Origin: an uncultured Lachnospiraceae bacterium
GTDB taxonomy: Bacteria; Bacillota; Clostridia; Lachnospirales; Lachnospiraceae
Reading direction: 5' to 3'
DNA length: 48,642 bases
NCBI GenBank assembly: GCA_910577785.1
Contig: CAJTNT010000031.1
Location: 1 to 48,642, forward strand
The notes below the pieces were generated by a model. The model was not told the origin of the DNA. It saw nothing but the letters and a program-made list of their open reading frames with translations, and ran no database searches. Every line of letters begins with the position of its first letter. The first letter of the stretch is position 1. Shown here in pieces: positions 42,809 to 48,642 of this stretch. The position numbers and the translations under genes were made by a program.

Positions 42809-44010
42809 AGAAAGACAATATGTTTTTGGAAGATGTCAGACTGCCTGAAATTGTCCAAAGAAAAGCGGACATAGCCTTTTTGGCCATCCAGACAGAAAGG
42901 AGCGCTAGAATGAACAAGATAACAGAAAACGGGCAGAACATGGAAACAGAAACAACAAACCACATAGGTAACATACCGCACAGCCTGACAGAACATGCGC
43001 AGGAGATAGGAACGGGCAGGGCATCCCGCACACGCAAAACGCCGCATGGCCTGGCCGGAAAAAGAACTGCCAGACGGCTGATTGCCGCTGCCGCCTGTGC
43101 AGCAGTGCTGTTGGTATCCGGATCCATGGCCGGCACCCTAAAGAGTGTCCTGTGGCGCTCCGACTCCGGCCAGAAAGAGCCCGCCCCAAATGGGACAGAA
43201 GACAATACCGCTCTCCAGGCCGTGGAGCAGATTGACCGAATGTTTACGCTGCAGGTAATGGCCGCAGGAGCCGGGGAAGGGGAAGCCGTCCCGCTCAAGG
43301 AAGGGCATCCGATCCCACTGATTACTAACAGCAGCAAAGCGGATTCCTGGGTTCTGTGCGATGACGACAATGGCAACACGGTAAATTACTGCATCAATAT
43401 TCCACAGATTACCTGCGAAGGGGATGATATCCAAAGCATTACCTACAGCATCAGCCGCGGCGCTTTCCAGATCGTGCAGCCAACCGCAGGGGAAAGCATC
43501 ATTCTGGATGGGCAGGCCTATGATGGGGAGCTGAATACCGGCTCGATCGGCGGCCATTATGAAGATGACGAAAATGCCAAAGAGGCCGGCAACCCTGGCA
43601 GCACAGACAGCGACATCCGGCCAGAAGACGGCCCACAGGAGGATCCTTATGAAATTCTCCTTTACCATTCCTTCACGGTAGATTACCAGAAGCAGTCGGA
43701 TGAAAACACATGGATTAATTTCTGCAATGTACTCCCTGACAGCAGCGATATTTCACAGCTTATCTGGAAAGAAGGGGCAACAGAAGAGGACCAACTCCAG
43801 GCTATGCAGAAAATGCTTGACCAGACCACCATCACCTGCACCGTCAACTATACAGACCAAACGTCACAGTCTGTGGATATTAAGGTGGGCAGCCGCCTTA
43901 TGACACGGCGGGAAGCTGGGGAACCGCTGGATCCTGGGATGAGCCCAGAGGAACTGGAGGAACAGACCGTTGTCATCACCTTTGAGCAGCAGCCGACAGA
44001 AGCAAAATGA
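42805..44010 (+). CDS. membrane anti-sigma factor (RsiV/DUF4179-like)
   Basis: 401 residues. A cytoplasmic N-terminus (about 1-90) contains a helical stretch, one membrane helix (about 92-112, IAAAACAAVLLVSGSM), then a large acidic external domain. The overlap with the sigma gene and the layout make an anti-sigma factor very likely. Release could be by regulated proteolysis, with the RseP-family protease at 13637 a candidate second-step enzyme. Which signal it senses is not shown by the sequence. Confidence 0.82.
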   Translation: MKKDNMFLEDVRLPEIVQRKADIAFLAIQTERSARMNKITENGQNMETETTNHIGNIPHSLTEHAQEIGTGRASRTRKTPHGLAGKRTARRLIAAAACAAVLLVSGSMAGTLKSVLWRSDSGQKEPAPNGTEDNTALQAVEQIDRMFTLQVMAAGAGEGEAVPLKEGHPIPLITNSSKADSWVLCDDDNGNTVNYCINIPQITCEGDDIQSITYSISRGAFQIVQPTAGESIILDGQAYDGELNTGSIGGHYEDDENAKEAGNPGSTDSDIRPEDGPQEDPYEILLYHSFTVDYQKQSDENTWINFCNVLPDSSDISQLIWKEGATEEDQLQAMQKMLDQTTITCTVNYTDQTSQSVDIKVGSRLMTRREAGEPLDPGMSPEELEEQTVVITFEQQPTEAK

Positions 44011-44086
44011 CCCCCTGCATATCCTGAAGTGATAGCCGGCCAAAGGCAATAGAAGTGCCTGCCCCCCTCTGCCCCCAGGTAAAGCT

Positions 44087-44139
44087 AAACTCCTTTTGGA
44101 TAAGAATCAGAAAATAATATTCTTACCCAAAAGGAGTTT
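44087..44139. terminator. bidirectional terminator between anti-sigma and rubredoxin genes
   Basis: A perfect 13-bp stem (AAACTCCTTTTGG with CCAAAAGGAGTTT), extended by an inner TAAGAAT/ATTCTTA pair, flanked by A- and T-runs. It serves the converging genes on both sides. Confidence 0.85.
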
Positions 44140-44158
44140 TCCACTGCATCGCTAATCT

Positions 44159-44317
44159 TTATTCCTTTACAAACACATCTTTGCCCAGCCCGCACCAGGG
44201 ACATACCCAATCGTCTGGCAGATCCTCAAAGGCTGTGCCTGGGGCAACCCCATTTTCCGGATCCCCTGCCTTGGGGTCGTACACATAGCCGCACGGCTCA
44301 CATACATATTTATCCAT
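44159..44317 (-). CDS. rubredoxin
   Basis: 52 residues: MDKYVCEPCGYVYDP at the start and DWVCPWCGLGKDVF near the end, giving the four Cys iron ligands (C6, C9, C39, C42) at the usual spacing, with the conserved aromatic core residues. It is a small cytoplasmic one-electron carrier, in anaerobes often used for oxygen and peroxide reduction. AAAGGAG precedes ATG 44317. No co-transcribed gene. Confidence 0.97.
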   Translation of the reverse strand: MDKYVCEPCGYVYDPKAGDPENGVAPGTAFEDLPDDWVCPWCGLGKDVFVKE

Positions 44318-44342
44318 CCTGCGCTCCTTTCCTCTTCTTACC

Positions 44343-44383
44343 GTAACTATTCTGCACCTTCCTTTTCCTAAATTAATAGTTAC
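44343..44383 (-). promoter_or_regulatory. inverted GTAACTATT / AATAGTTAC motif upstream of rubredoxin
   Basis: A perfect 9-bp inverted repeat with arms at 44343-44351 and 44375-44383, 23 bases apart, 25 to 66 bases before the rubredoxin ATG. The arms equal the half-site of the palindrome at 42106-42120. No clear -10/-35 pair could be fitted, so the promoter itself is not defined. Confidence 0.5.
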
Positions 44384-44437
44384 TGCTTATCCCTCAGTAT
44401 GTCCTTCTGCTCCTGAATCTATACAGCCCCTGCTTCT

Positions 44438-44719
44438 TTATCCGCATTTTTCCATTAAAATCTCGGCCAGCGCATTGCCGCTGCTGGTATGGCACCGCAC
44501 CACGTCTGCCCGGGCTTTTTCCGCTTCCTCTAAGGCGCAGCGTACCATCTTATGCGAAACTGTGTTCGTAAAAAGCACCACCAGATCCGGCCTGCCAATC
44601 TTTTCCTTCAGGTTCCCGGACATCTGGGTAAATACCTTGGCCTTACATTTGTGTTTTTTACAGATTTCCTTGTACTGGCAGACCATACGGTCATGCCCTC
44701 CGATAATTACTATGCTCAA
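44438..44719 (-). CDS. DUF2325 domain protein
   Basis: 93 residues starting at TTG 44719, which has AGGAGG at six bases; the open frame continues upstream over the end of feoB in another frame and is not coding. The sequence MSIVIIGGHDRM...CQYKEICKKHKCKAKVF...LVVLFTNTVSHKMVRCALEEAEK is the whole DUF2325 domain, a Rossmann-like fold with Cys residues suggestive of metal or redox contact. It lies 38 bases after feoB and is likely co-transcribed, which links it to iron. Function is unknown. Confidence 0.85.
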   Translation of the reverse strand: MSIVIIGGHDRMVCQYKEICKKHKCKAKVFTQMSGNLKEKIGRPDLVVLFTNTVSHKMVRCALEEAEKARADVVRCHTSSGNALAEILMEKCG

Positions 44720-44757
44720 AGCCTGCCTCCTATCTTGCTGTTCATAGAACCCACTCT

Positions 44758-46944
44758 TTATTTTGCCCTTACCATCCCGCGTGCCCCAACGGCGCCGCCT
44801 TCCCGGTAAGGACGCAGCAGCAGATAGAGGAACCCTGCGGCCAGCACAAGGGCAACCGCTGTCCACAGGCCGAAGCTGCCTGCTGTAACCCAGGCGCCAA
44901 TCTGGTAAATGCACAGCGCCACGATATACGCCAGCAGGCATTGGTATCCAATGGCAGTCCAAAACCAGCGGATATTGTTCATTTCCCGTTTGATGGCGCC
45001 CATGGCCGCAAAACAGGGCGCGCACAGCAAGTTGAACACCAGGAAAGAATAAGCCGCCACGGCGCTCATATGGCCGGCCAGGTTTCCCCAGATTTCCGCC
45101 CCGTCTTCCGCCACTTCCGCAAACCCAAAGAGGATGCCGAAGGTGCCGACCACATTTTCCTTGGCCACCAGGCCGGTAATAGCTGCCACTGCAGACTTCC
45201 AGTCGCCCCATCCCAGGGGGATGAAAATCCATGCAAATGCATTACCGATGGAAGCCAAGATGCTGTGGTCAATCTCCATATCCTCCAGCATCCGGAACTG
45301 CCCGTCTACCCACCCAAAATAAGTAGTAAACCACACGAAAACCGTCGACAGCAGGATAATCGTGCCTGCCTTCTTGATAAACGACCACCCACGCTCCCAC
45401 ATGCTCCGCAGCACATTGCCGACGGTAGGCAAATGGTAAGCCGGAAGTTCCATCACGAACGGCGCCGCCTCCCCGGCAAACAGCTTCGTCTTCTTTAAGA
45501 TAATGCCAGAACAGATAACGGCCGCAATCCCCACAAAAAACGCGCTCCAGGAAACCCACCAGGCGTTTTGGAAAAATGCCCCTGCAATCAGGGCAATGAT
45601 CGGCAGCTTTGCCCCGCATGGGATAAAGGTCATTGTCATAATCGTCATCTTACGATCCCTGTCGTTCTCAATTGTCCTTGAGGCCATAATCCCCGGTACG
45701 CCGCAGCCGGTCCCAATCAGCATCGGGATAAAGGATTTCCCGGAAAGGCCGAATTTGCGGAAAATGCGGTCCATAATAAAGGCTACCCTTGCCATGTAGC
45801 CGCAGCCTTCCAGAAATGCAAGGAAGAGGAAGAGTACCAGCATCTGCGGCACAAACCCCAGCACCGCCCCCACGCCAGCCACGATGCCGTCCACAATCAG
45901 CCCTTGGAGCCAGGCTGCGCAGCCAATGGCCTCCAGGCCGCTGGCAACCAGCTGTGGGATCGCAGGGATAAATAAGCCCTTGATGCCAAACAGGTTCCAG
46001 CCCTCGCCAAACACCCCGTCATTCGCCCAGTCCGTCGCCCAGGTCCCCACTGTAGTTACGGAAATATAATAAACCAGCGCCATCACTGCCGCAAAAATCG
46101 GCAGCGCCAGGATACGGTTGGTGACAATACGGTCAATTTTATCGGAAAGCGTAATTTTCTCCTTGTGCCGCCGGGTGCAGCATTGCTGGATGACAGCGGT
46201 AATATATCCATAGCGCTCATTTGTGATAATGCTCTCGGTATCGTCGTCCAGCTCAGCCTCAATGGCCTTGATTTCTGCCGAGACATCTGGGACATGCTGC
46301 ATCTGGCCAGCAATCTTATCGTCTTTTTCCAGCAGTTTGATGGCAAAGAAACGTTTCTGCCCCTCCGGCACATCAGAGCCAATTTTATCTTCAATGGCCC
46401 GCAGCACCTCTTCTACTTCCGGGGAAAACTTATGCACGGCCTTATTCGCCTTCTTGCCCTGGGCAGCCCGCACGGCCTGTTCTGCCGCTTCTTTTATCCC
46501 ACTGCCTTTGAGGGCGGAAATTTCTACTACCGGACATCCCAACTTCTCACTCAGCTTTTTAATATGTATCTGGTCGCCGTTCTTTGCCACCACATCCATC
46601 ATATTGACCGCCATAACAACCGGGATCCCCAGTTCCATAAGCTGGGTGCTCAGGTAGAGGTTACGCTCAATATTGGTTCCATCCACAATGTTGAGAATGG
46701 CCTCTGGGCGTTCGCCGATTAGGTAGCTGCGGGCAACTACTTCTTCTAAAGTATAGGGGGAGAGAGAATAGATGCCGGGCAAATCCATAAGAACCACGTC
46801 TTTATAGCCTTTTAACTTCCCTTCTTTCTTCTCTACCGTAACTCCCGGCCAGTTCCCCACAAATTGGTTCGATCCGGTCAGGGCATTAAATAATGTCGTC
46901 TTTCCGCAGTTTGGGTTTCCTGCTAACGCTATTTTCACTGACAT
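44758..46944 (-). CDS. feoB: ferrous iron transporter FeoB
   Basis: 728 residues, standard length. N-terminal G domain with GNPNCGKTTLFN (G1, residues 9-20), DLPGIYSLSPYTLEE (G3) and NMMD (G4), a guanine-dissociation-inhibitor helical region (about 170-275), then a polytopic membrane core with Gate motifs (GCGVPGIMASRTIEN, PCGAKLPI and the second half AP-C-AA). Imports Fe(II), under GTP control by the cytoplasmic domain and FeoA. AAAAGGAG precedes the ATG. Preceded by two feoA genes and a purine-rich tract. Confidence 0.97.
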   Translation of the reverse strand: MSVKIALAGNPNCGKTTLFNALTGSNQFVGNWPGVTVEKKEGKLKGYKDVVLMDLPGIYSLSPYTLEEVVARSYLIGERPEAILNIVDGTNIERNLYLSTQLMELGIPVVMAVNMMDVVAKNGDQIHIKKLSEKLGCPVVEISALKGSGIKEAAEQAVRAAQGKKANKAVHKFSPEVEEVLRAIEDKIGSDVPEGQKRFFAIKLLEKDDKIAGQMQHVPDVSAEIKAIEAELDDDTESIITNERYGYITAVIQQCCTRRHKEKITLSDKIDRIVTNRILALPIFAAVMALVYYISVTTVGTWATDWANDGVFGEGWNLFGIKGLFIPAIPQLVASGLEAIGCAAWLQGLIVDGIVAGVGAVLGFVPQMLVLFLFLAFLEGCGYMARVAFIMDRIFRKFGLSGKSFIPMLIGTGCGVPGIMASRTIENDRDRKMTIMTMTFIPCGAKLPIIALIAGAFFQNAWWVSWSAFFVGIAAVICSGIILKKTKLFAGEAAPFVMELPAYHLPTVGNVLRSMWERGWSFIKKAGTIILLSTVFVWFTTYFGWVDGQFRMLEDMEIDHSILASIGNAFAWIFIPLGWGDWKSAVAAITGLVAKENVVGTFGILFGFAEVAEDGAEIWGNLAGHMSAVAAYSFLVFNLLCAPCFAAMGAIKREMNNIRWFWTAIGYQCLLAYIVALCIYQIGAWVTAGSFGLWTAVALVLAAGFLYLLLRPYREGGAVGARGMVRAK

Positions 46945-47177
46945 ATCTGCACTCCTTTTAAGCTTTCTTTCTATTTCTTACTCTCTTTTTCATAGCCTCT
47001 TTTTCATAATCTTTTTCTTATAATCCTTTTTTTATAACTTTTTCCCATACTCCCTTTTCCATTCGCTCTTTTTCATAACCTTTTTCCATACTCCCTTTTC
47101 CATTCGCTCTTTTTCATAGTTTGTGGTTTCTTATTTTTATTAGCCTTAACTAACCACAGGCCAAAAATATACACTTT
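46945..47177 (-). other. polypurine tract with 41-bp repeats and coupled mini-ORFs before feoB
   Basis: On the coding strand the 230 bases are A/G-rich. A 41-bp unit is repeated at 47036-47076 and 47077-47117 with two base differences. It contains a chain of tiny ORFs: MKKSEWKREYGKRL, whose TGA overlaps the next ATG, MKKSEWKREYGKKL, then MKKRL, whose TGA again overlaps MKKRVRNRKKA. The last one ends at TAA just before the feoB ribosome site. The ORFs are very basic. They may be translated in series or be chance in a low-complexity repeat. Confidence 0.5.
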
Positions 47178-47420
47178 TTATTCCTTAGCCGTCCCTTCGC
47201 TTTCCACTTCAATCATTTCCGCGTCCGCCTTCCGCAGGGACAGCTCATACCCCCTTACCGTTACCTCAATAGGATCCCCCAAAGGCGCTACCTTCCTCAC
47301 AAAAATATCCACGCCTTTTGTAATTCCCATATCCATAATACGCCGCTTCACGGGCCCTTCCCCATGTAATTTCCGAACCCTTACGGTATTCCCGCAAGGC
47401 GTCTGTTTTAATGTAGCCAT
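47178..47420 (-). CDS. feoA: FeoA-domain protein
   Basis: 80 residues from ATG 47420 (AGAGGA at seven bases; another ATG two codons before has poor spacing). It is an SH3-like FeoA fold: TVRVRKLHGEGPVKRRIMDMGITKGVDIFVRKVAPLGDPIEVTVRGYELSLRKADA, with the whole family signature. It binds FeoB and is needed for Fe(II) uptake in several bacteria. It lies between another FeoA-like gene and feoB. Confidence 0.93.
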   Translation of the reverse strand: MATLKQTPCGNTVRVRKLHGEGPVKRRIMDMGITKGVDIFVRKVAPLGDPIEVTVRGYELSLRKADAEMIEVESEGTAKE

Positions 47421-47434
47421 GTCCATTTCCTCTC

Positions 47435-47644
47435 TTATACCATAATTTTATTCGCCATGTCCTTATTGATGGCAACTCTTGATTCCTTCACATTTACAAT
47501 CATGCTGCCGCCTATCTCAGATACTACCATTACATTGCCCCCCGCCACAAAACCCAGGTTTTCCAAAAACCTCCTGGTCTCTTCCCTTCCGCCAACCCTT
47601 TTTATTACATTGACTTCTCCTGTTTTTGCCATCGTTAACGGCAT
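47435..47644 (-). CDS. second FeoA-domain protein
   Basis: 69 residues from ATG 47644 (AAGGGTGA upstream). A FeoA-like SH3 domain, less conserved than its neighbour: VNVIKRVGGREETRRFLENLGFVAGGNVMVVSEIGGSMIVNVKESRVAINKDMANKIMV. First gene of the feo operon; two FeoA proteins before FeoB is a common clostridial arrangement. Confidence 0.9.
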   Translation of the reverse strand: MPLTMAKTGEVNVIKRVGGREETRRFLENLGFVAGGNVMVVSEIGGSMIVNVKESRVAINKDMANKIMV

Positions 47645-47695
47645 CACAATCACCCTTCTTTCTCTTGGTCTCTGGTTTTTATTTCCTTTTCAATA

Positions 47696-47727
47696 GTTAG
47701 TATATTCTAACTTATGTTTGTTGTCAA
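47696..47727 (-). promoter_or_regulatory. feo promoter with DtxR-type operator
   Basis: Reverse strand: -35 TTGACA (47722-47727), 17-base spacer, -10 TATACT (47699-47704). A palindrome GTTAG-AATATA-CTAAC (47696-47711) overlaps the -10. The TTAG...CTAA half-sites resemble operators of DtxR/IdeR-family metalloregulators, and such a gene is divergently encoded next door. Confidence 0.8.
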
Positions 47728-47946
47728 TAACAAAATATAAATTTTTTATTTTCCCTTCGAATCCTTGCCTTTCCCCCCAAAAACAGCTATAATAAATAGG
47801 AAATTTAAGGTAACTACCGCCACCATTTATGGCTTAAGAATTTACCAGACTGTATATCTGCCATATTAACCATATAAATCCAACACAAGTATATCAAAAT
47901 CCCGCCCCCTCTGGCTGTGGGCAGACGGAAACAAGGAGGAAGATCT
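47728..47946. other. intergenic region between feo promoter and the DtxR-family gene
   Basis: A/T-rich, no ORF of note. No clear -10/-35 pair for the downstream gene could be fixed. Confidence 0.3.
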
Positions 47947-48321
47947 ATGAAAAATACGGAATCCGCTGAAAATTATTTAGAAACCATCCTGATTTTAAGC
48001 CAAAGGCTCCCTGTAGTCCGCTCTGTAGATATATCCGTGGAGCTGGGATTCAAGAAATCCAGTGTCAGCGTAGCTATGAAGCATCTGCGGGAAAATGGGC
48101 ACATCACTGTGACAGATGCAGGCTACATCACCCTGACGGAAGCCGGGCGGGAAATTGCAGAAATGATATACGAACGCCATAACTTTCTGTCTGGCTGGCT
48201 GATAAGCCTTGGCGTCGACGAGAAAATTGCCCTGGAAGACGCCTGCCGCATTGAGCATGTCATCAGCAAGGACAGCTTCGCCGCCATAAAAAAAGCCGTA
48301 GGATCACAGTTTTCCCTTTAA
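47947..48321 (+). CDS. DtxR/MntR-family metal-dependent transcriptional repressor
   Basis: 124 residues from ATG 47947 with GGAGG upstream. N-terminal winged helix (SAENYLETILILSQRLPVVRSVDISVELGFKKSSVSVAMKHLRENGHITVTDAGYITLTEAGREIAE) and a helical dimer/metal region (YERHNFLSGWLISLGVDEKIALEDACRIEHVIS) with His, Glu and Cys ligand candidates; no C-terminal SH3. Length and build are those of MntR-type proteins. It is divergent from the feo operon, whose promoter carries a matching palindrome, so iron-dependent repression of feo is likely. Whether it responds to Fe or Mn is not decided by sequence. Confidence 0.92.
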   Translation: MKNTESAENYLETILILSQRLPVVRSVDISVELGFKKSSVSVAMKHLRENGHITVTDAGYITLTEAGREIAEMIYERHNFLSGWLISLGVDEKIALEDACRIEHVISKDSFAAIKKAVGSQFSL

Positions 48322-48414
48322 CCCCCTATGCCAAATATCCTATACATTTCCGCGAAGCACCCATCCCGTACCTTCTTAGCCACTTGCAGCAAGACATTTG
48401 ATTTTCGCATAGCA

Positions 48415-48447
48415 AAAGCCTCCCAGCAGCAATGCCAGGAGGCTTTG
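48415..48447 (+). terminator. terminator-like hairpin after the DtxR-family gene
   Basis: AAAGCCTCC pairs with GGAGGCTTT (9 bp, 14-base loop), starting about 94 bases past the stop codon. Followed only by a short T-run. Confidence 0.65.
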
Positions 48448-48582
48448 ATTTGTCTATCACTTTCTCTGTATTTCCACACAACCACACGAACGAATCCTGC
48501 GCGAAAGGGGAATTTTATCTTGTGAATACTTTTCACACAACAAGGACTCCCCAATATTACAAAAAACCGTAGCGGCTTTCCA

Positions 48583-48642
48583 TCCATAGCGGAGGAAGCG
48601 GGGAGGCCGCATAAAGAAACCCTAAAGGGATGTCAGTACTTA
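48583..48642 (-). repeat. dispersed repeat, copy B (partial, runs into window end)
   Basis: The reverse complement of the right end begins TAAGTACTGACATCCCTTT and carries CCCGCTTCCTCCGCTATGG after a 21-base middle. These are the same two blocks as copy A at 20949. Since the window ends at the start of the repeat, it may continue outside. Bases 48322-48582 hold no gene. Confidence 0.75.

Noticed and set aside
44720..45232. N-terminal extension of the DUF2325 frame
   Set aside because: It overlaps feoB in another frame; the TTG at 44719 has a proper ribosome site and starts the conserved domain.

Overview
The window looks like chromosomal DNA of a low-to-mid GC Gram-positive anaerobe, most likely a gut Lachnospiraceae-type clostridium. 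The reasons are a PolC-type replicative polymerase, the clostridial gene order pyrH-frr-uppS-cdsA-dxr-rseP-ispG-polC, a free rubredoxin and a rubredoxin-fused glutamate-synthase-like protein, a hemerythrin, strong Shine-Dalgarno sites with some GTG/TTG starts, and sigma-A promoters. Genus is not resolved. No CRISPR array, prophage, rRNA or complete insertion sequence was seen.

Layout. 1-4080: a fragment of an unknown or transposase-like gene, then a reverse three-gene ABC-2 export operon with its own promoter. 4240-7660: rlmH with an odd leader, an AT-rich acetyltransferase, xpt, a compact candidate type I toxin-antitoxin locus (26-residue toxin plus antisense RNA), an SCP2-domain protein and a 35-bp tandem repeat. 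7762-20622 (reverse): a long housekeeping block holding polC, ispG, rseP, dxr, cdsA, uppS, frr, pyrH, a bactofilin and a membrane-anchored polysaccharide deacetylase. It combines isoprenoid precursor synthesis, undecaprenyl and phospholipid synthesis, ribosome recycling, UMP kinase and replication. 20623-24109: a non-coding stretch with a dispersed repeat, then the copper operon csoR-copA with copZ fused in frame to copA, driven by a promoter whose spacer is the CsoR operator.

24176-25600 holds four tRNA genes (Val, Val on +; Leu, Leu on -) and a Uma2 gene. 25803-31421 is a two-component system followed by a VTC-domain protein, a DUF4956 membrane protein and a CotH-like protein, a cell-surface or sporulation-kinase-like cluster. 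31465-34099: a Cys-rich small protein, L-lactate dehydrogenase and an unusual protein with two FliD-C-like modules. 34196-38801 (reverse): a VanW/PG-binding membrane protein with a 12-residue repeat tract, a membrane-tethered MutS-family ATPase and a LytTR regulator whose receiver has lost its C-terminal half. 39173-44317: a hemerythrin-(CheX-like)-receiver protein, the rubredoxin-GltB fusion, an ECF sigma/anti-sigma pair and rubredoxin. 44438-48321: a ferrous-iron locus (feoA2-feoA1-feoB-DUF2325) divergent from a DtxR/MntR-type repressor, with a matching operator over the feo promoter.

The items most worth follow-up are the type I toxin-antitoxin locus, the copA-copZ fusion with an internal copZ start, the receiver-truncated LytTR regulator, the motif shared by the rubredoxin-type genes, the coupled mini-ORFs before feoB, and the FliD-like duplicated protein.
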